Shown piece by piece: positions 32,616 to 41,975 of a stretch of 64,000 nucleotides of DNA. Both the position numbers and the translations under genes were made by a program. The DNA lies in NCBI GenBank assembly GCA_009712635.1, contig WASS01000029.1:479276-543275 (forward strand). The letters run 5' to 3'. This DNA is from Hungatella sp. Its GTDB lineage: Bacteria; Bacillota; Clostridia; Lachnospirales; Lachnospiraceae. Positions within the stretch are counted from its first letter, which is position 1; every line of letters starts with the position of its first letter. The notes beneath the pieces were generated by a model. That model saw only the letters and a program-made list of their open reading frames with translations, was not told the DNA's origin and made no database searches.

Positions 32616-32989
32616 ATATAAGTGCTTCAGAGATATACTCAAAGAAATATTAAAAATTCAAATCCTCAGGACAGAGATGTTCAGGGGATTTAATTCTGTT
32701 AGTATTATGGCATACCATTGTAAATACCCATTCCTTATGCTAACATTTATACTAATTACAAAAGCCGGCAAATTTTTATTGTGTGCATTCCGCTTTACGT
32801 CCCAGGTTTGCCTGTATTATTAACAATGTGAAACAAATAACGAACATAACGCGCATCTAGTCTTATCCTGTTGATGATCACAGAGATTTAACTGCTTTTT
32901 TGTAGGATACATTCAATCATGTGACAGTACAAACCCGTTGAAACCAGTAGAAAACAGTCAAATGGCATGTATTAATTTGCAAAAAACCC
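32616..32989. other. Gene-free, AT-rich stretch
   Basis: No frame with a ribosome site, no hairpin with T run and no recognisable RNA was found here. It leads into the repeat and promoter region of the glycerol operon. Confidence 0.5.
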
Positions 32990-33112
32990 AAAATAAACTA
33001 TGCAATATGTATATAAAAAGAATTATGTTAAATAAAAAACGATGCAATACACACAATAAAATCAAAATAATTTAAAATAAATATTGCAATATGCACAAAT
33101 GTGTGCTATATT
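32990..33112 (+). promoter_or_regulatory. Three 42-bp phased repeats and promoter of the glycerol operon
   Basis: The motif [A/T]TGCAATA occurs at 33000-33007, 33042-33049 and 33084-33091, exactly 42 bases apart, each preceded by an AAATAA run. The third copy supplies a -35 box TTGCAA (33084-33089), with a 17-base spacer containing the dyad GCACAAATGTGTGC (33093-33106) and -10 TATATT (33107-33112). The phasing (four helical turns) suggests a protein binding on one face of the DNA. The first copy lies in AAAATAAACTATGCAATA, nearly identical to 10748-10765. Confidence 0.65.
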
Positions 33113-33136
33113 GTATATAAGTAAAATCCTAGAGAG

Positions 33137-33192
33137 AAGAGTGCAGATACGGCAGCAGAAATGCTGATTAGTCGTTATGCACTCTTTTTTTT
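33137..33192 (+). terminator. Leader terminator ahead of glpP, candidate GlpP antitermination site
   Basis: AAGAGTGCA (33137-33145) pairs with TGCACTCTT (33178-33186), followed by a T run, placed between the promoter and the first gene. In Bacillus, GlpP bound to glycerol-3-phosphate lets polymerase pass such a leader terminator of glp genes. Confidence 0.7.
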
Positions 33193-33254
33193 GAAAGAAA
33201 AAATATAATCATATTTACGAAAGCTGGTCAATAGACAAGTAAGGAGTGTTGAAG

Positions 33255-33827
33255 GTGGACAACAAATTATGGACTGTTATTGAAAACAACCCTATCATTG
33301 CTGCAGTAAAAGATATGGCTGGCTTAAGGAAATGTGCAGAATCAGATGTTAAAGTGATTTTCATATTATTTGGAGATGTTTGCAATATCAGTGAGATTGT
33401 AGCCCAAGTGAAAAAAGAAGATAACATCATTATGGTACATATGGACTTGCTGGTTGGCTTAAGCGGAAAGGAGGCTGCTGTTGATTTTATCAAAACACAT
33501 ACAAAAGCAGATGGAATTATAACCACCAAACAGTCTCTGATTCAGCGGGCAAAAGAGATTGGATTATATACGGTACTGAGATATTTTGTGATTGATTCCA
33601 TGGCTCTGGTGAATATTGAAAAGCAGAATGTTTCCTGTGGGGTACATCCGGATGTCATTGAGATCTTGCCGGGAGTTATGCCGAAAGTGATAAAGAAGGT
33701 CTGTAAAATCAGCAAAGTGCCTGTAATTGCAGGCGGGCTGATTTCAGATAAAGAAGATGTTATGTCAGCGTTAGGAAGCGGTGCGCTTTCCATATCAACC
33801 TCTGACCAGGCGGTATGGTTTATGTAG
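33255..33827 (+). CDS. glpP: Glycerol-3-phosphate-responsive antiterminator
   Basis: A 190-aa TIM-barrel-like RNA-binding regulator. The family start DNKLWTVIENNPIIAAVKDM, FILFGDVCNI, VHMDLLVGLSGKEAAVDFIK and the C-terminal VIAGGLISDKEDVMSALGSGALSISTS are all visible. It binds glycerol-3-phosphate and antiterminates glp leaders. Start is GTG 33255, with AAGGAG eight bases upstream; the GTG at 33246 lies on the ribosome site. First gene of glpP-dhaK-dhaL-dhaM-glpK-glpF behind a leader terminator, so it probably controls its own operon. Confidence 0.9.
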   Translation: MDNKLWTVIENNPIIAAVKDMAGLRKCAESDVKVIFILFGDVCNISEIVAQVKKEDNIIMVHMDLLVGLSGKEAAVDFIKTHTKADGIITTKQSLIQRAKEIGLYTVLRYFVIDSMALVNIEKQNVSCGVHPDVIEILPGVMPKVIKKVCKISKVPVIAGGLISDKEDVMSALGSGALSISTSDQAVWFM

Positions 33828-33868
33828 TGAAAAAGAAACAGTTTTTAATTGTGAGGAGGTAGTTAAAG

Positions 33869-34858
33869 ATGAAAAAGTTCTTGAATGACGTGGACCAGGC
33901 AGAGAAAGAAATGATTTTGGGACTTGTTAAAGCATATCCAAAGGATTTACGAAAGCTTGACTGCGGTAATGTAGTAGTCCGAAGGAATAAAAAAGAAAAT
34001 AAGGTTGCGCTGATCAGCGGCGGCGGAAGCGGGCATGAGCCTGCTCATGCAGGATATGTAGGAACTGGAATGCTAGATGCTGCAGTGGCAGGAGCAGTAT
34101 TTACCTCACCCACTCCCGACCAGATTTATGAAGGAATCAAAGAAATTGCAAATGATGCCGGTGTATTAATGGTGATTAAAAATTACACCGGTGATGTAAT
34201 GAATTTTGAAATGGCAGCAGAAATGGCAGAGGCCGATGGAATTCTGGTAAAACAGGTAATTGTAAATGATGACGTAGCTGTAAAAGACAGTTTATACACC
34301 GTAGGCAGAAGAGGTGTGGCAGGCACAGTGTTTGTACATAAGATAGCGGGAGCCGCAGCTGAGAGGGGAGATGATCTGGGGCAGGTCCAGGAAACAGCCA
34401 ATAAAGTAATCGCCAATGTCCGTACAATGGGGGCAGCAATCCGTCCGTGTACCGTACCCGCTGCAGGAAAACCGGGATTTGAACTGGCAGAGGATGAGAT
34501 GGAGGTTGGGATTGGAATTCATGGCGAGCCTGGTACTCACCGGGAAAAAATAAAAACAGCCAATGAAATCGTGGATCTGCTCCTTAATAAAATACTTGCT
34601 GATATTGATTATGAGGGGAGCGAAGTAGCGGTTATGGTTAATGGCTCTGGCGCGACTCCTCTGATGGAGCTGTTTATCATCAACAACCGGGTATCAGACG
34701 TTTTAAAAGAAAAGGGTATTTCTGTCTATAAGACTTACGTTGGTGAATACATGACCTCTATTGAGATGGAAGGATTTTCTGTTTCCCTGTTGAAATTAGA
34801 TGCGCAGTTAAAATCGCTGTTAGATGAAAAAGCTGATACACCCGCATGGAAAGCATGA
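33869..34858 (+). CDS. dhaK: Dihydroxyacetone kinase, substrate-binding subunit
   Basis: A 329-aa subunit that binds dihydroxyacetone as a hemiaminal on His218, seen here in GIGIHGEPGTH. Other family segments are ALISGGGSGHEPAHAGYVG near residue 48, FTSPTPDQI near 78 and MVIKNYTGD near 101. It works with DhaL (ADP-binding) and DhaM (PTS phosphoryl donor) so that PEP, not ATP, is the phosphate source. GAGGAGG precedes ATG 33869; the gene lies 41 bases after glpP. Confidence 0.96.
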   Translation: MKKFLNDVDQAEKEMILGLVKAYPKDLRKLDCGNVVVRRNKKENKVALISGGGSGHEPAHAGYVGTGMLDAAVAGAVFTSPTPDQIYEGIKEIANDAGVLMVIKNYTGDVMNFEMAAEMAEADGILVKQVIVNDDVAVKDSLYTVGRRGVAGTVFVHKIAGAAAERGDDLGQVQETANKVIANVRTMGAAIRPCTVPAAGKPGFELAEDEMEVGIGIHGEPGTHREKIKTANEIVDLLLNKILADIDYEGSEVAVMVNGSGATPLMELFIINNRVSDVLKEKGISVYKTYVGEYMTSIEMEGFSVSLLKLDAQLKSLLDEKADTPAWKA

Positions 34859-34876
34859 TGATAATGGAGTGATGAG

Positions 34877-35497
34877 ATGAACAAAGAAAAAATAATCCTG
34901 GTAATTGATCAGATGGCAGTTGCTATGGAAAAACAGAAAGAGTTTCTGACTGAGCTTGATAATGTGATTGGTGACGGGGACCACGGCATTAATATGGCAA
35001 GAGGTTTCTCAGAAGTAATCAAAAAAAGAGATTCACTGGCTAAGATGGATGCTGGTGATATGATAAAAAACCTTGGTATGATTTTGGTTTCTACGGTTGG
35101 AGGTGCCTCCGGTCCACTATATGGCACCGCTTTTATGAAAGCAGGAATGTTTCTAAAAGGGAAAGAAGATATTACGTTTCCCGATTTTTTAGAGGCTTTT
35201 CAGTGTGCCATTGATGGAGTTATGGCACGAGGAAAGGCTGCAGAGGGAGAAAAGACAATGCTTGATTCCATGCTGCCTGCAAAGCGTGCAATGGAACAGG
35301 AATGGACGATTTCTGGTGACGGGAAAAAGTCAATGGAGGCAGGTCTTACTGCTGCGAGAAAGGGAATGGAGGATACAAAGAAAATTATTGCAACAAAGGG
35401 AAGAGCGGCTTATCTGGGTGAACGCAGCATCGGCCATCAGGATCCCGGCGCAACGTCGTTTGTATTCCTTTTGGAAGCAATCGCTTCCCAGATGTGA
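34877..35497 (+). CDS. dhaL: Dihydroxyacetone kinase, ADP-binding subunit
   Basis: A 206-aa helical-barrel protein. The magnesium-ADP site is visible: the Asp residues of IGDGDHGINMARGF near residue 34, then STVGGASGPLYGTAF near 76, and the C-terminal GERSIGHQDPGATSF near 182. The bound ADP is rephosphorylated by DhaM and donates to the substrate on DhaK. It lies 18 bases after dhaK with GGAG before ATG 34877. Confidence 0.96.
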   Translation: MNKEKIILVIDQMAVAMEKQKEFLTELDNVIGDGDHGINMARGFSEVIKKRDSLAKMDAGDMIKNLGMILVSTVGGASGPLYGTAFMKAGMFLKGKEDITFPDFLEAFQCAIDGVMARGKAAEGEKTMLDSMLPAKRAMEQEWTISGDGKKSMEAGLTAARKGMEDTKKIIATKGRAAYLGERSIGHQDPGATSFVFLLEAIASQM

Positions 35498-35510
35498 CAG
35501 GAGGGAATAT

Positions 35511-35891
35511 ATGGTTGGTTTTGTAATTGTATCCCATAGCCGGCTGTTAGCTGAAAGTGTAGCTGATTTTACCAGACTCATGGCGGAGCGCGTCACAGTG
35601 ATTCCAGCCGGTGGACTGGAGGATGGGAGTTTTGGTACCAGCTATCAGCTTATTTCAGATGCAATAGAAGAGGCAAATAGCGGTGACGGTGTTTTGGTGC
35701 TTATGGATATGGGAAGTGCCGTGATGACAACAGAAATGGTGTTGGAATCCATGGAGAATCACAAAGTTAAAATGGTTGACTGTCCGTTGGTGGAAGGTGC
35801 TGTTGCTGGAACCATTGCAGCAGCAGGCGGTCAGTCTTTGGAATTGATATACCGGAATCTGACAAAATCAGGATATGTGAACAAGTTTTAA
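35511..35891 (+). CDS. dhaM: Dihydroxyacetone kinase phosphotransfer subunit (EIIA-Man domain)
   Basis: A 126-aa single-domain form of DhaM. The phosphorylated His is His9 in FVIVSHSRLLAESV, followed by GVLVLMDMGSAVMTTEMVLE near residue 63 and CPLVEGAVAGTIAAAGG near 88, all typical. It receives phosphate from HPr and charges DhaL. The E. coli form has extra HPr-like and EI-like domains that are missing here, as in many Firmicutes. CAGGAGGG precedes ATG 35511. Confidence 0.95.
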   Translation: MVGFVIVSHSRLLAESVADFTRLMAERVTVIPAGGLEDGSFGTSYQLISDAIEEANSGDGVLVLMDMGSAVMTTEMVLESMENHKVKMVDCPLVEGAVAGTIAAAGGQSLELIYRNLTKSGYVNKF

Positions 35892-35918
35892 AAGGTACGT
35901 AAAGTACTTATTAAATGA

Positions 35919-37436
<1,518 letters not shown>

Positions 37437-37476
37437 TATGGTTTCTATCAACCGAGATTTCAGGAGGTAAGGGAGT

Positions 37477-38187
37477 ATGTTGATTTTTATTTCAGAACTG
37501 ATCGGTACCATGTTGCTGATATTACTTGGTGATGGCGTAGTAGCAAACGTTACGTTAAATAAGTCGGGGATGAAAGGGGCCGGATCGGTCCAGATAACAT
37601 TTGCATGGGGTCTTGCAGTTATGCTGCCTGCCTTTATTTTCGGAGCCTCTTCTGGAGCACACTTTAATCCTGCATTAACCATCGCCCTGGCGGCAGAGGG
37701 ATCTGTAAGCTGGAATATAGTTCCAACATACATCATTGCACAATTACTTGGAGCATTTCTTGGAGCAACCCTGGTTTATGTGTTGTTTAAGGGGCAGTTT
37801 GATCTTACCGAAGATGCAGCGACAAAGCTGGGCGTGTTTTCCACCGGTCCATCTGTACCGAATACCGCACTGAATCTGTTAAGCGAAGCAGTTGGAACAT
37901 TCGTGCTAGTTTTTGCAATCAAAGGCATTGGAAATGTGGCAAACTTAGCTCCAGGCGTTGACAAACTTCTTGTATTTGGGATCATTGTCTCCGTTGGTAT
38001 GTCTCTTGGCGGTTTAACTGGATACGCCATTAATCCAGCCCGTGATTTATGCCCCAGGATCGCCCATGCATTACTTCCCATTAAAGGAAAAGGTGATTCC
38101 AATTGGAAATATTCCTGGATACCCGTAGTTGGTCCTGTGATTGGCGCTCTTGCAGCTGTGTTGCTATTCAACGTAATTCCCTGGTAG
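37477..38187 (+). CDS. glpF: Glycerol facilitator, MIP/aquaglyceroporin family
   Basis: A 236-aa membrane channel with six helices and two half-helices. Both pore motifs are intact: HFNPALTIAL near residue 67 and INPARDLCPRIAH near 185; the Asp after the second NPA is the mark of glycerol channels rather than water channels. It admits glycerol for GlpK. CAGGAGG precedes ATG 37477 and a strong terminator follows, closing the operon. Confidence 0.95.
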   Translation: MLIFISELIGTMLLILLGDGVVANVTLNKSGMKGAGSVQITFAWGLAVMLPAFIFGASSGAHFNPALTIALAAEGSVSWNIVPTYIIAQLLGAFLGATLVYVLFKGQFDLTEDAATKLGVFSTGPSVPNTALNLLSEAVGTFVLVFAIKGIGNVANLAPGVDKLLVFGIIVSVGMSLGGLTGYAINPARDLCPRIAHALLPIKGKGDSNWKYSWIPVVGPVIGALAAVLLFNVIPW

Positions 38188-38223
38188 AATAAAAAATTAA
38201 TATACAATACCGAAGTGAAATCG

Positions 38224-38270
38224 TAAGCCGGGTAAACTAGCAGGTCATTGCTGATTTACCCGGCTTATTC
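38224..38270 (+). terminator. Terminator of the glycerol operon
   Basis: TAAGCCGGGTAAA (38224-38236) against TTTACCCGGCTTA (38255-38267), perfect 13-base arms, then TTC. Confidence 0.85.
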
Positions 38271-38310
38271 TCATATGGGGCATAGGGCGGAAAAAGAGTT
38301 ATCTTTGTCC

Positions 38311-38350
38311 CATTTTATCATTGATTGTTGATGATTCAGTTGATAAAATG
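38311..38350. repeat. Inverted repeat upstream of the YcxB-like gene
   Basis: CATTTTATCA (38311-38320) and TGATAAAATG (38341-38350), perfect 10-base arms 20 bases apart, 33 bases before the ATG. It may be an operator or leader hairpin. Confidence 0.5.
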
Positions 38351-38382
38351 AAAAGGTAAAATATAGATTCAAGGGGAGAAAG

Positions 38383-38880
38383 ATGAAAAACAGATGTATA
38401 CACACTGAAAAGGTCATGAAGGAATACCATTATGCAGTCATGCTGGCTTATTACCGGAAGCTGATAATCCCGTTTTTAATTCTGTACTTATTGATGATTA
38501 TTAATTTTGTCATGAGATTTATGAAGCACGACATTGGAGCGTTAACCATATTTAATGTGGCAGCTCCAGTTTTTCTGGCAGGAGTATTGATTGCCAAGCT
38601 GGAAAAAGTGATCCGATTAAATCGGCGGCGTATGCAGGTAATGTACGGAAAATCTGATTGTGAATGCATGGCTGAATTTAAGGATTTCATCCTGATGACT
38701 ACAGAAAATAAAAATCAACGGGAGATTTCGTATCAACATATTTTAAAGCATATAGAGACTAAAAATTTGATTATACTTATGTTAGAAGGGCGAATGTTTA
38801 TTCCTCTTGATAAAAGTGGTTTTATCGAAGGAGATGTAGAAAGCTTCAGAAAATTTATAGATGGTAAAATAAAAAAATAA
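38383..38880 (+). CDS. YcxB-like membrane protein
   Basis: A 165-aa protein with two membrane helices (about residues 28-46 and 56-75) and a soluble C-terminal half. The end, QREISYQHILKHIETKNLIILMLEGRMFIPLDKSGF, is the YcxB-like C-terminal domain pattern (strand, ILxLxxRxFIPLxKxxF). Function is unknown in the family. AGGGGAG precedes ATG 38383. It is a single gene between terminators. Confidence 0.75.
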   Translation: MKNRCIHTEKVMKEYHYAVMLAYYRKLIIPFLILYLLMIINFVMRFMKHDIGALTIFNVAAPVFLAGVLIAKLEKVIRLNRRRMQVMYGKSDCECMAEFKDFILMTTENKNQREISYQHILKHIETKNLIILMLEGRMFIPLDKSGFIEGDVESFRKFIDGKIKK

Positions 38881-38884
38881 AGGC

Positions 38885-38936
38885 ATAATATAAAAATTGC
38901 AGATCTGTTGTTTCAGACCTGCAATTTTTATATTAT
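38885..38936. terminator. Bidirectional terminator between the YcxB-like and GNAT genes
   Basis: ATAATATAAAAATTGCAG (38885-38902) against CTGCAATTTTTATATTAT (38919-38936), AT-rich perfect 18-base arms with T-rich ends on both strands. Confidence 0.8.
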
Positions 38937-39209
38937 TTATTTCACCAAATCCTGATATTCCGGATGCTTTTCAAACCAGGTGATAGCATAGGAGCATGTC
39001 AGAACCGCTTTTTTTCCTTCCGAGCGCAGATGATCTGCCGCCGCTTTCATCAGCTGACCTGCGATGCCCTGTCCTCTGAGAGAATCATCCACAAAGGTAT
39101 GATTGATATTAACCGTGTTGTCATCTACGTCTGGAAATGTAACTTCAGCCAGCAGATTACTGTCTGAATGATAAAGTGCAATCTTATTAGGGGTGTAGGT
39201 AAAGTTCAT
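38937..39209 (-). CDS. Small GNAT-type N-acetyltransferase (YjdJ-like)
   Basis: A 90-aa protein of the short COG2388 acetyltransferase family. The CoA loop is FVDDSLRGQGIAGQLMKAAAD near residues 40-60, and the end LTCSYAITWFEKHPEYQDLV is the diagnostic C-terminal motif. Function of the family is unclear. The start ATG 39209 has AGGAGG upstream on the minus strand; a promoter TTGAAC - 17 - TATAAT can be read on the minus strand at 39272-39243. It ends inside the shared terminator. Confidence 0.88.
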   Translation of the reverse strand: MNFTYTPNKIALYHSDSNLLAEVTFPDVDDNTVNINHTFVDDSLRGQGIAGQLMKAAADHLRSEGKKAVLTCSYAITWFEKHPEYQDLVK

Positions 39210-39308
39210 ATATAATACCTCCTGTCTTGTGATGAAATGATTATAACATTTCATGAAGAAAGGTTCAAGAAGTTCTCTATGTATTATGATTCATAACGAA
39301 TTGAGGAC

Positions 39309-39358
39309 AAAAAAAGAGCATCGTAGAAATTGGGGAAACGATGCTCCAAAGAAGAGTT
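39309..39358 (-). ncRNA. Predicted tiny RNA, about 50 nt, minus strand
   Basis: A complete minus-strand unit with no frame: promoter at 39393-39365, predicted start near 39358, then a hairpin GGAGCATCGTT / ACGATGCTC (39347-39316) running into seven T (39315-39309). On the plus strand the hairpin has no T run, so it terminates minus-strand transcription only. The GNAT gene further along has a promoter of its own, so an sRNA seems likelier than an attenuator, but this is unproven. Confidence 0.45.
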
Positions 39359-39364
39359 ATAGTA

Positions 39365-39393
39365 AGTATAACCTAAAAACATCATTATGTAAA
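39365..39393 (-). promoter_or_regulatory. Minus-strand promoter of the tiny RNA
   Basis: Reads on the minus strand as TTTACA (39393-39388), 17-base spacer, TATACT (39370-39365). Confidence 0.55.
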
Positions 39394-39608
39394 GCTGAAA
39401 ATATGTGAGAAGTGTGGAAATTTTGTGAATAAAACGTATTATTGTGATATTGACGCATTCATAAAAAAAATTATTTTATATGATGTTTTACTGAAATATT
39501 TTAATACCTTTTCTTTACAAAACATGACATACAGCTGTCTTTTTTTCTGTGATAGGATGTTTTTGCGTTCAATGAATTTTGCGCAGTCTGATACTGGAGG
39601 AATGAAGT

Positions 39609-39983
39609 ATGAATGATAGAAAAAGAATGAATCTCTATTGGAAGTATGTGGCGGAACAAAATGCAGATGAGCTTTTGAAATTTTTTCATGAGAATGGGGT
39701 AATCCGTTGGCATTGTACAAATGAACAGTTCACTGTTCCTGAATTTATAAAAGCCAACTGTGAATATCCGGGGAAATGGAATGGTGCAATGGAACGAATG
39801 GAGCAGAATGGTGATCAGATTATTACTGCAGCCCATATCTGGTCTTCTGAGGTATCATTCCATGTTGTTTCATTTTTTCAAGTGGAACAAGGTAAGATTA
39901 CACAGTTGGATGAGTATTGGGGCGATGATAGTGAAATTCCTGAATGGCGGCGGAACATGAAATTAGGCATGCCGATTCTATGA
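39609..39983 (+). CDS. SnoaL-like / NTF2-fold protein
   Basis: A 124-aa single-domain protein. The opening helix MNLYWKYVAEQNADELLKFFHENGVIRWH and the ending SFFQVEQGKITQLDEYWGDDSEIPEWR have the SnoaL-like cone-fold pattern, where the final strand reads FxxxxGKIxxxxEYW. Members are small cyclases, isomerases or of unknown role; nothing shows the substrate. GGAGG precedes ATG 39609. It is a single gene without clear neighbours in an operon. Confidence 0.78.
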   Translation: MNDRKRMNLYWKYVAEQNADELLKFFHENGVIRWHCTNEQFTVPEFIKANCEYPGKWNGAMERMEQNGDQIITAAHIWSSEVSFHVVSFFQVEQGKITQLDEYWGDDSEIPEWRRNMKLGMPIL

Positions 39984-40140
39984 AAGGTATTTTAAATTTT
40001 CTCTATCTATGGGTACAGAATAGGAAACTATTTGTTAATTTAAAGACAGTGCAGGGAATCACATGAGATGACCGCTCCGGTTACTCTTCTTGACTGCGGG
40101 GGGTGTTGGAGTTAATATACTTAAAAAGGGGGTGTTTCTT

Positions 40141-40473
40141 ATGAGTGAAGACATACAAAATTATATGAATAAATACAGTGACGAAATAAAACAGCTCTTT
40201 ATGAAAATAAGAGAACAGATTATGGAAAGCGTACCATGTGAAGCAGAGGAGCGGCTGTGGGCTAAATTACCAAGCTATTATGTGGGAGATAAGTTTGTCC
40301 GTATTATCCCGTTTAAAGATCATCTCAATATTGAGGCTTCCGCGTTATTGTCCCATAAGACCGAGCTGGAGCAATATAAAATGACGCCCAAAGGGATGCT
40401 TAAAATCTATTTGAATCAGGAACCTGTTTCTCTGTTTCAAACAATTTTTCAGGAAACGCTTATGGGGAAATAA
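40141..40473 (+). CDS. DUF1801-like protein
   Basis: A 110-aa soluble protein. The pattern IQNYMNKYSDEIKQLFMKIREQIMES followed by AEERLWAKLPSYYVGDKFVRIIPFKDHLNIEA is that of the DUF1801/YdhG family (sometimes called iron chaperone-like), where the mid-domain WxxPxY is changed to WAKLPSYY. Function unknown. ATG 40141 is chosen over an upstream in-frame start because AAAGGGGG lies at the right distance. The next gene is convergent. Confidence 0.75.
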   Translation: MSEDIQNYMNKYSDEIKQLFMKIREQIMESVPCEAEERLWAKLPSYYVGDKFVRIIPFKDHLNIEASALLSHKTELEQYKMTPKGMLKIYLNQEPVSLFQTIFQETLMGK

Positions 40474-40488
40474 TCCGGATTCTATGTA

Positions 40489-40659
40489 TTACAGTTTTTT
40501 TCTGAAAAATCCCTTTTGAAATAACATACCAAATACAATTCCCATTGCTAATCCGATAAAAAGATTATTAATTACTGAAGCGCAGATCAAACCAACGCTG
40601 ATGCCCAGTACCAGGCCGTTCTGGTCAGAGTTATTTTTGTTAAAATATGAATTTGGCAT
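40489..40659 (-). CDS. 56-aa small membrane protein
   Basis: A minus-strand frame of 56 codons with AAGGGG nine bases before its ATG at 40659. The peptide starts MPNSYFNKNNSDQNGLVLG, has one Gly-rich hydrophobic region (about residues 15-47, with GISVGLICASVINNLFIG and GLAMGIVFGML) that could form a helical hairpin, and ends in the basic QKGFFRKKL. Glycine spacing of the G-x-x-x-G type suggests helix packing. I know no function. It is convergent with the DUF1801-like gene and divergent from the glycosylase gene. Confidence 0.65.
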   Translation of the reverse strand: MPNSYFNKNNSDQNGLVLGISVGLICASVINNLFIGLAMGIVFGMLFQKGFFRKKL

Positions 40660-40773
40660 TCTATATTACCCCTTATGTTTTTTTACTATATTACATCAGT
40701 AATTACGTGAAGTACACTGGTATTTTCTGAGAGTAATACATAAATAAGGGACATTTGCAAAGAGAGGGAAGAG

Positions 40774-41973
40774 ATGGAAATGATAACTTTTACAAAGAGA
40801 CAGGCATGCCGTTTTCTGCTTCTAAAGCAGGGACTGCTTGGAGACTATCGGTTTGAGGGGAAGCAGGGAATTATGGAATTTATCCGTCAGGCAGGCTGTA
40901 TCCAGTTTGATCCTGTGGATGTGTGCGGTAAAAATGCTGAGTTGGTTTTGCAGTCACGGATAAAACGATTTTCCAAAGACATGCTTTCTGATCTCTTATA
41001 TCAGGACCGGGTACTAGTTGATTATTTTGACAAAAACCTTTCAATTATTCCAGTTGGTGACTGGCCGTATTTTGAACGCTTCCGGGAGCAGCACCGGCAG
41101 TGGGAGAGAAGTCATGAAGCAGTTCGTGGGGCTCGGGCTCAGGTGAGAGAACATATCGCAGATCACGGTCCGGTGTGTTCCGGGGATCTTGATATGCCGG
41201 ATAAGGTGGACTGGTACTGGAGCCGTACCAAACTGTCCAGAGCAGTGCTGGAGCATATGTATTTTACCGGAGAGCTGGCTGTTCATCACAAAGCGGGATC
41301 CATCAAGTACTATGATCTGATTGAAAACTGTATCCCCAGGACAATTTTATCAGACCCTGAGCCTTACCCGGATGAGCATGACCATCAGACATGGCGTGTT
41401 TTGCGCAGAATCGGCTCAGTAGGCCTGTTATGGAACAGGGCTTCGGATGCATGGCTGAACATCGGAGGACTAAAATCATCGGAGAGAAGCGCAGCATTTA
41501 CCCGGCTTCTTAAAGAAGGGAAGATAGAAACGGTCCATGTAGAGGGAATGAAAGAGGAACTTTATATGCTGGCGCAGGACATTCCCCTTGCCAGGCAGTG
41601 TGAAGAACATACAAGCTGGAAAAAAAGATGTGAATTTATAGCACCATTAGATAATTTAATGTGGGACCGGAAGTTAATACAGGCACTTTTTGGATTTGAT
41701 TATAAATGGGAGATATACACACCGGCAGATAAGCGCAGATACGGTCACTATGTGCTGCCAGTCATTTACGGTGATCGTTTTATCGGCAGAATTGAGGCAT
41801 CTGCTGATACGAAAAAACAGACATTGCTGGTAAAAAATATATGGTTTGAGCCAGATGTGAAACGGACGAAGCGGATGGATGAAGCCATTGATGCAGCAAT
41901 CAGGAGATTTTCACTATTTAATCAATGCAAAGATATTAGAATAGAAAAATCAGACCAGAATGGAGAAATATAA
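40774..41973 (+). CDS. Winged-helix DNA glycosylase, AlkX/YcaQ-like (HTH_42)
   Basis: A 399-aa protein of the HTH_42 family (E. coli YcaQ/AlkX, Streptomyces AlkZ), glycosylases that unhook DNA interstrand crosslinks and other alkylated bases. The catalytic motif is Gln-hydrophobic-Asp in AlkX-type proteins and is visible as QFDPVD (Gln44-Phe45-Asp46). Three tandem winged helices are expected; a typical beta-region FIAPLDNLMWDRKLIQALFGFDYKWEIYTP occurs near residues 287-316. GAGGGAAGAG precedes ATG 40774. It is followed two bases after its stop by a cupin gene, so the pair is likely an operon. Confidence 0.85.
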   Translation: MEMITFTKRQACRFLLLKQGLLGDYRFEGKQGIMEFIRQAGCIQFDPVDVCGKNAELVLQSRIKRFSKDMLSDLLYQDRVLVDYFDKNLSIIPVGDWPYFERFREQHRQWERSHEAVRGARAQVREHIADHGPVCSGDLDMPDKVDWYWSRTKLSRAVLEHMYFTGELAVHHKAGSIKYYDLIENCIPRTILSDPEPYPDEHDHQTWRVLRRIGSVGLLWNRASDAWLNIGGLKSSERSAAFTRLLKEGKIETVHVEGMKEELYMLAQDIPLARQCEEHTSWKKRCEFIAPLDNLMWDRKLIQALFGFDYKWEIYTPADKRRYGHYVLPVIYGDRFIGRIEASADTKKQTLLVKNIWFEPDVKRTKRMDEAIDAAIRRFSLFNQCKDIRIEKSDQNGEI

Positions 41974-41975
41974 AA

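Noticed and set aside
33000-33091. CRISPR-like array
   Set aside because: Repeats are only about eight conserved bases and number three; spacing fits DNA-binding sites, not repeat-spacer units.
35205-35510. Long 5' extension of the dhaM frame through dhaL
   Set aside because: It is an out-of-frame read of dhaL; the DhaM family start and a good ribosome site are at 35511.
39425-39616. Open frame of 63 codons on the plus strand before the SnoaL-like gene
   Set aside because: No ribosome site, composition unlike protein, and it overlaps the real downstream start; a chance frame in AT-rich DNA.
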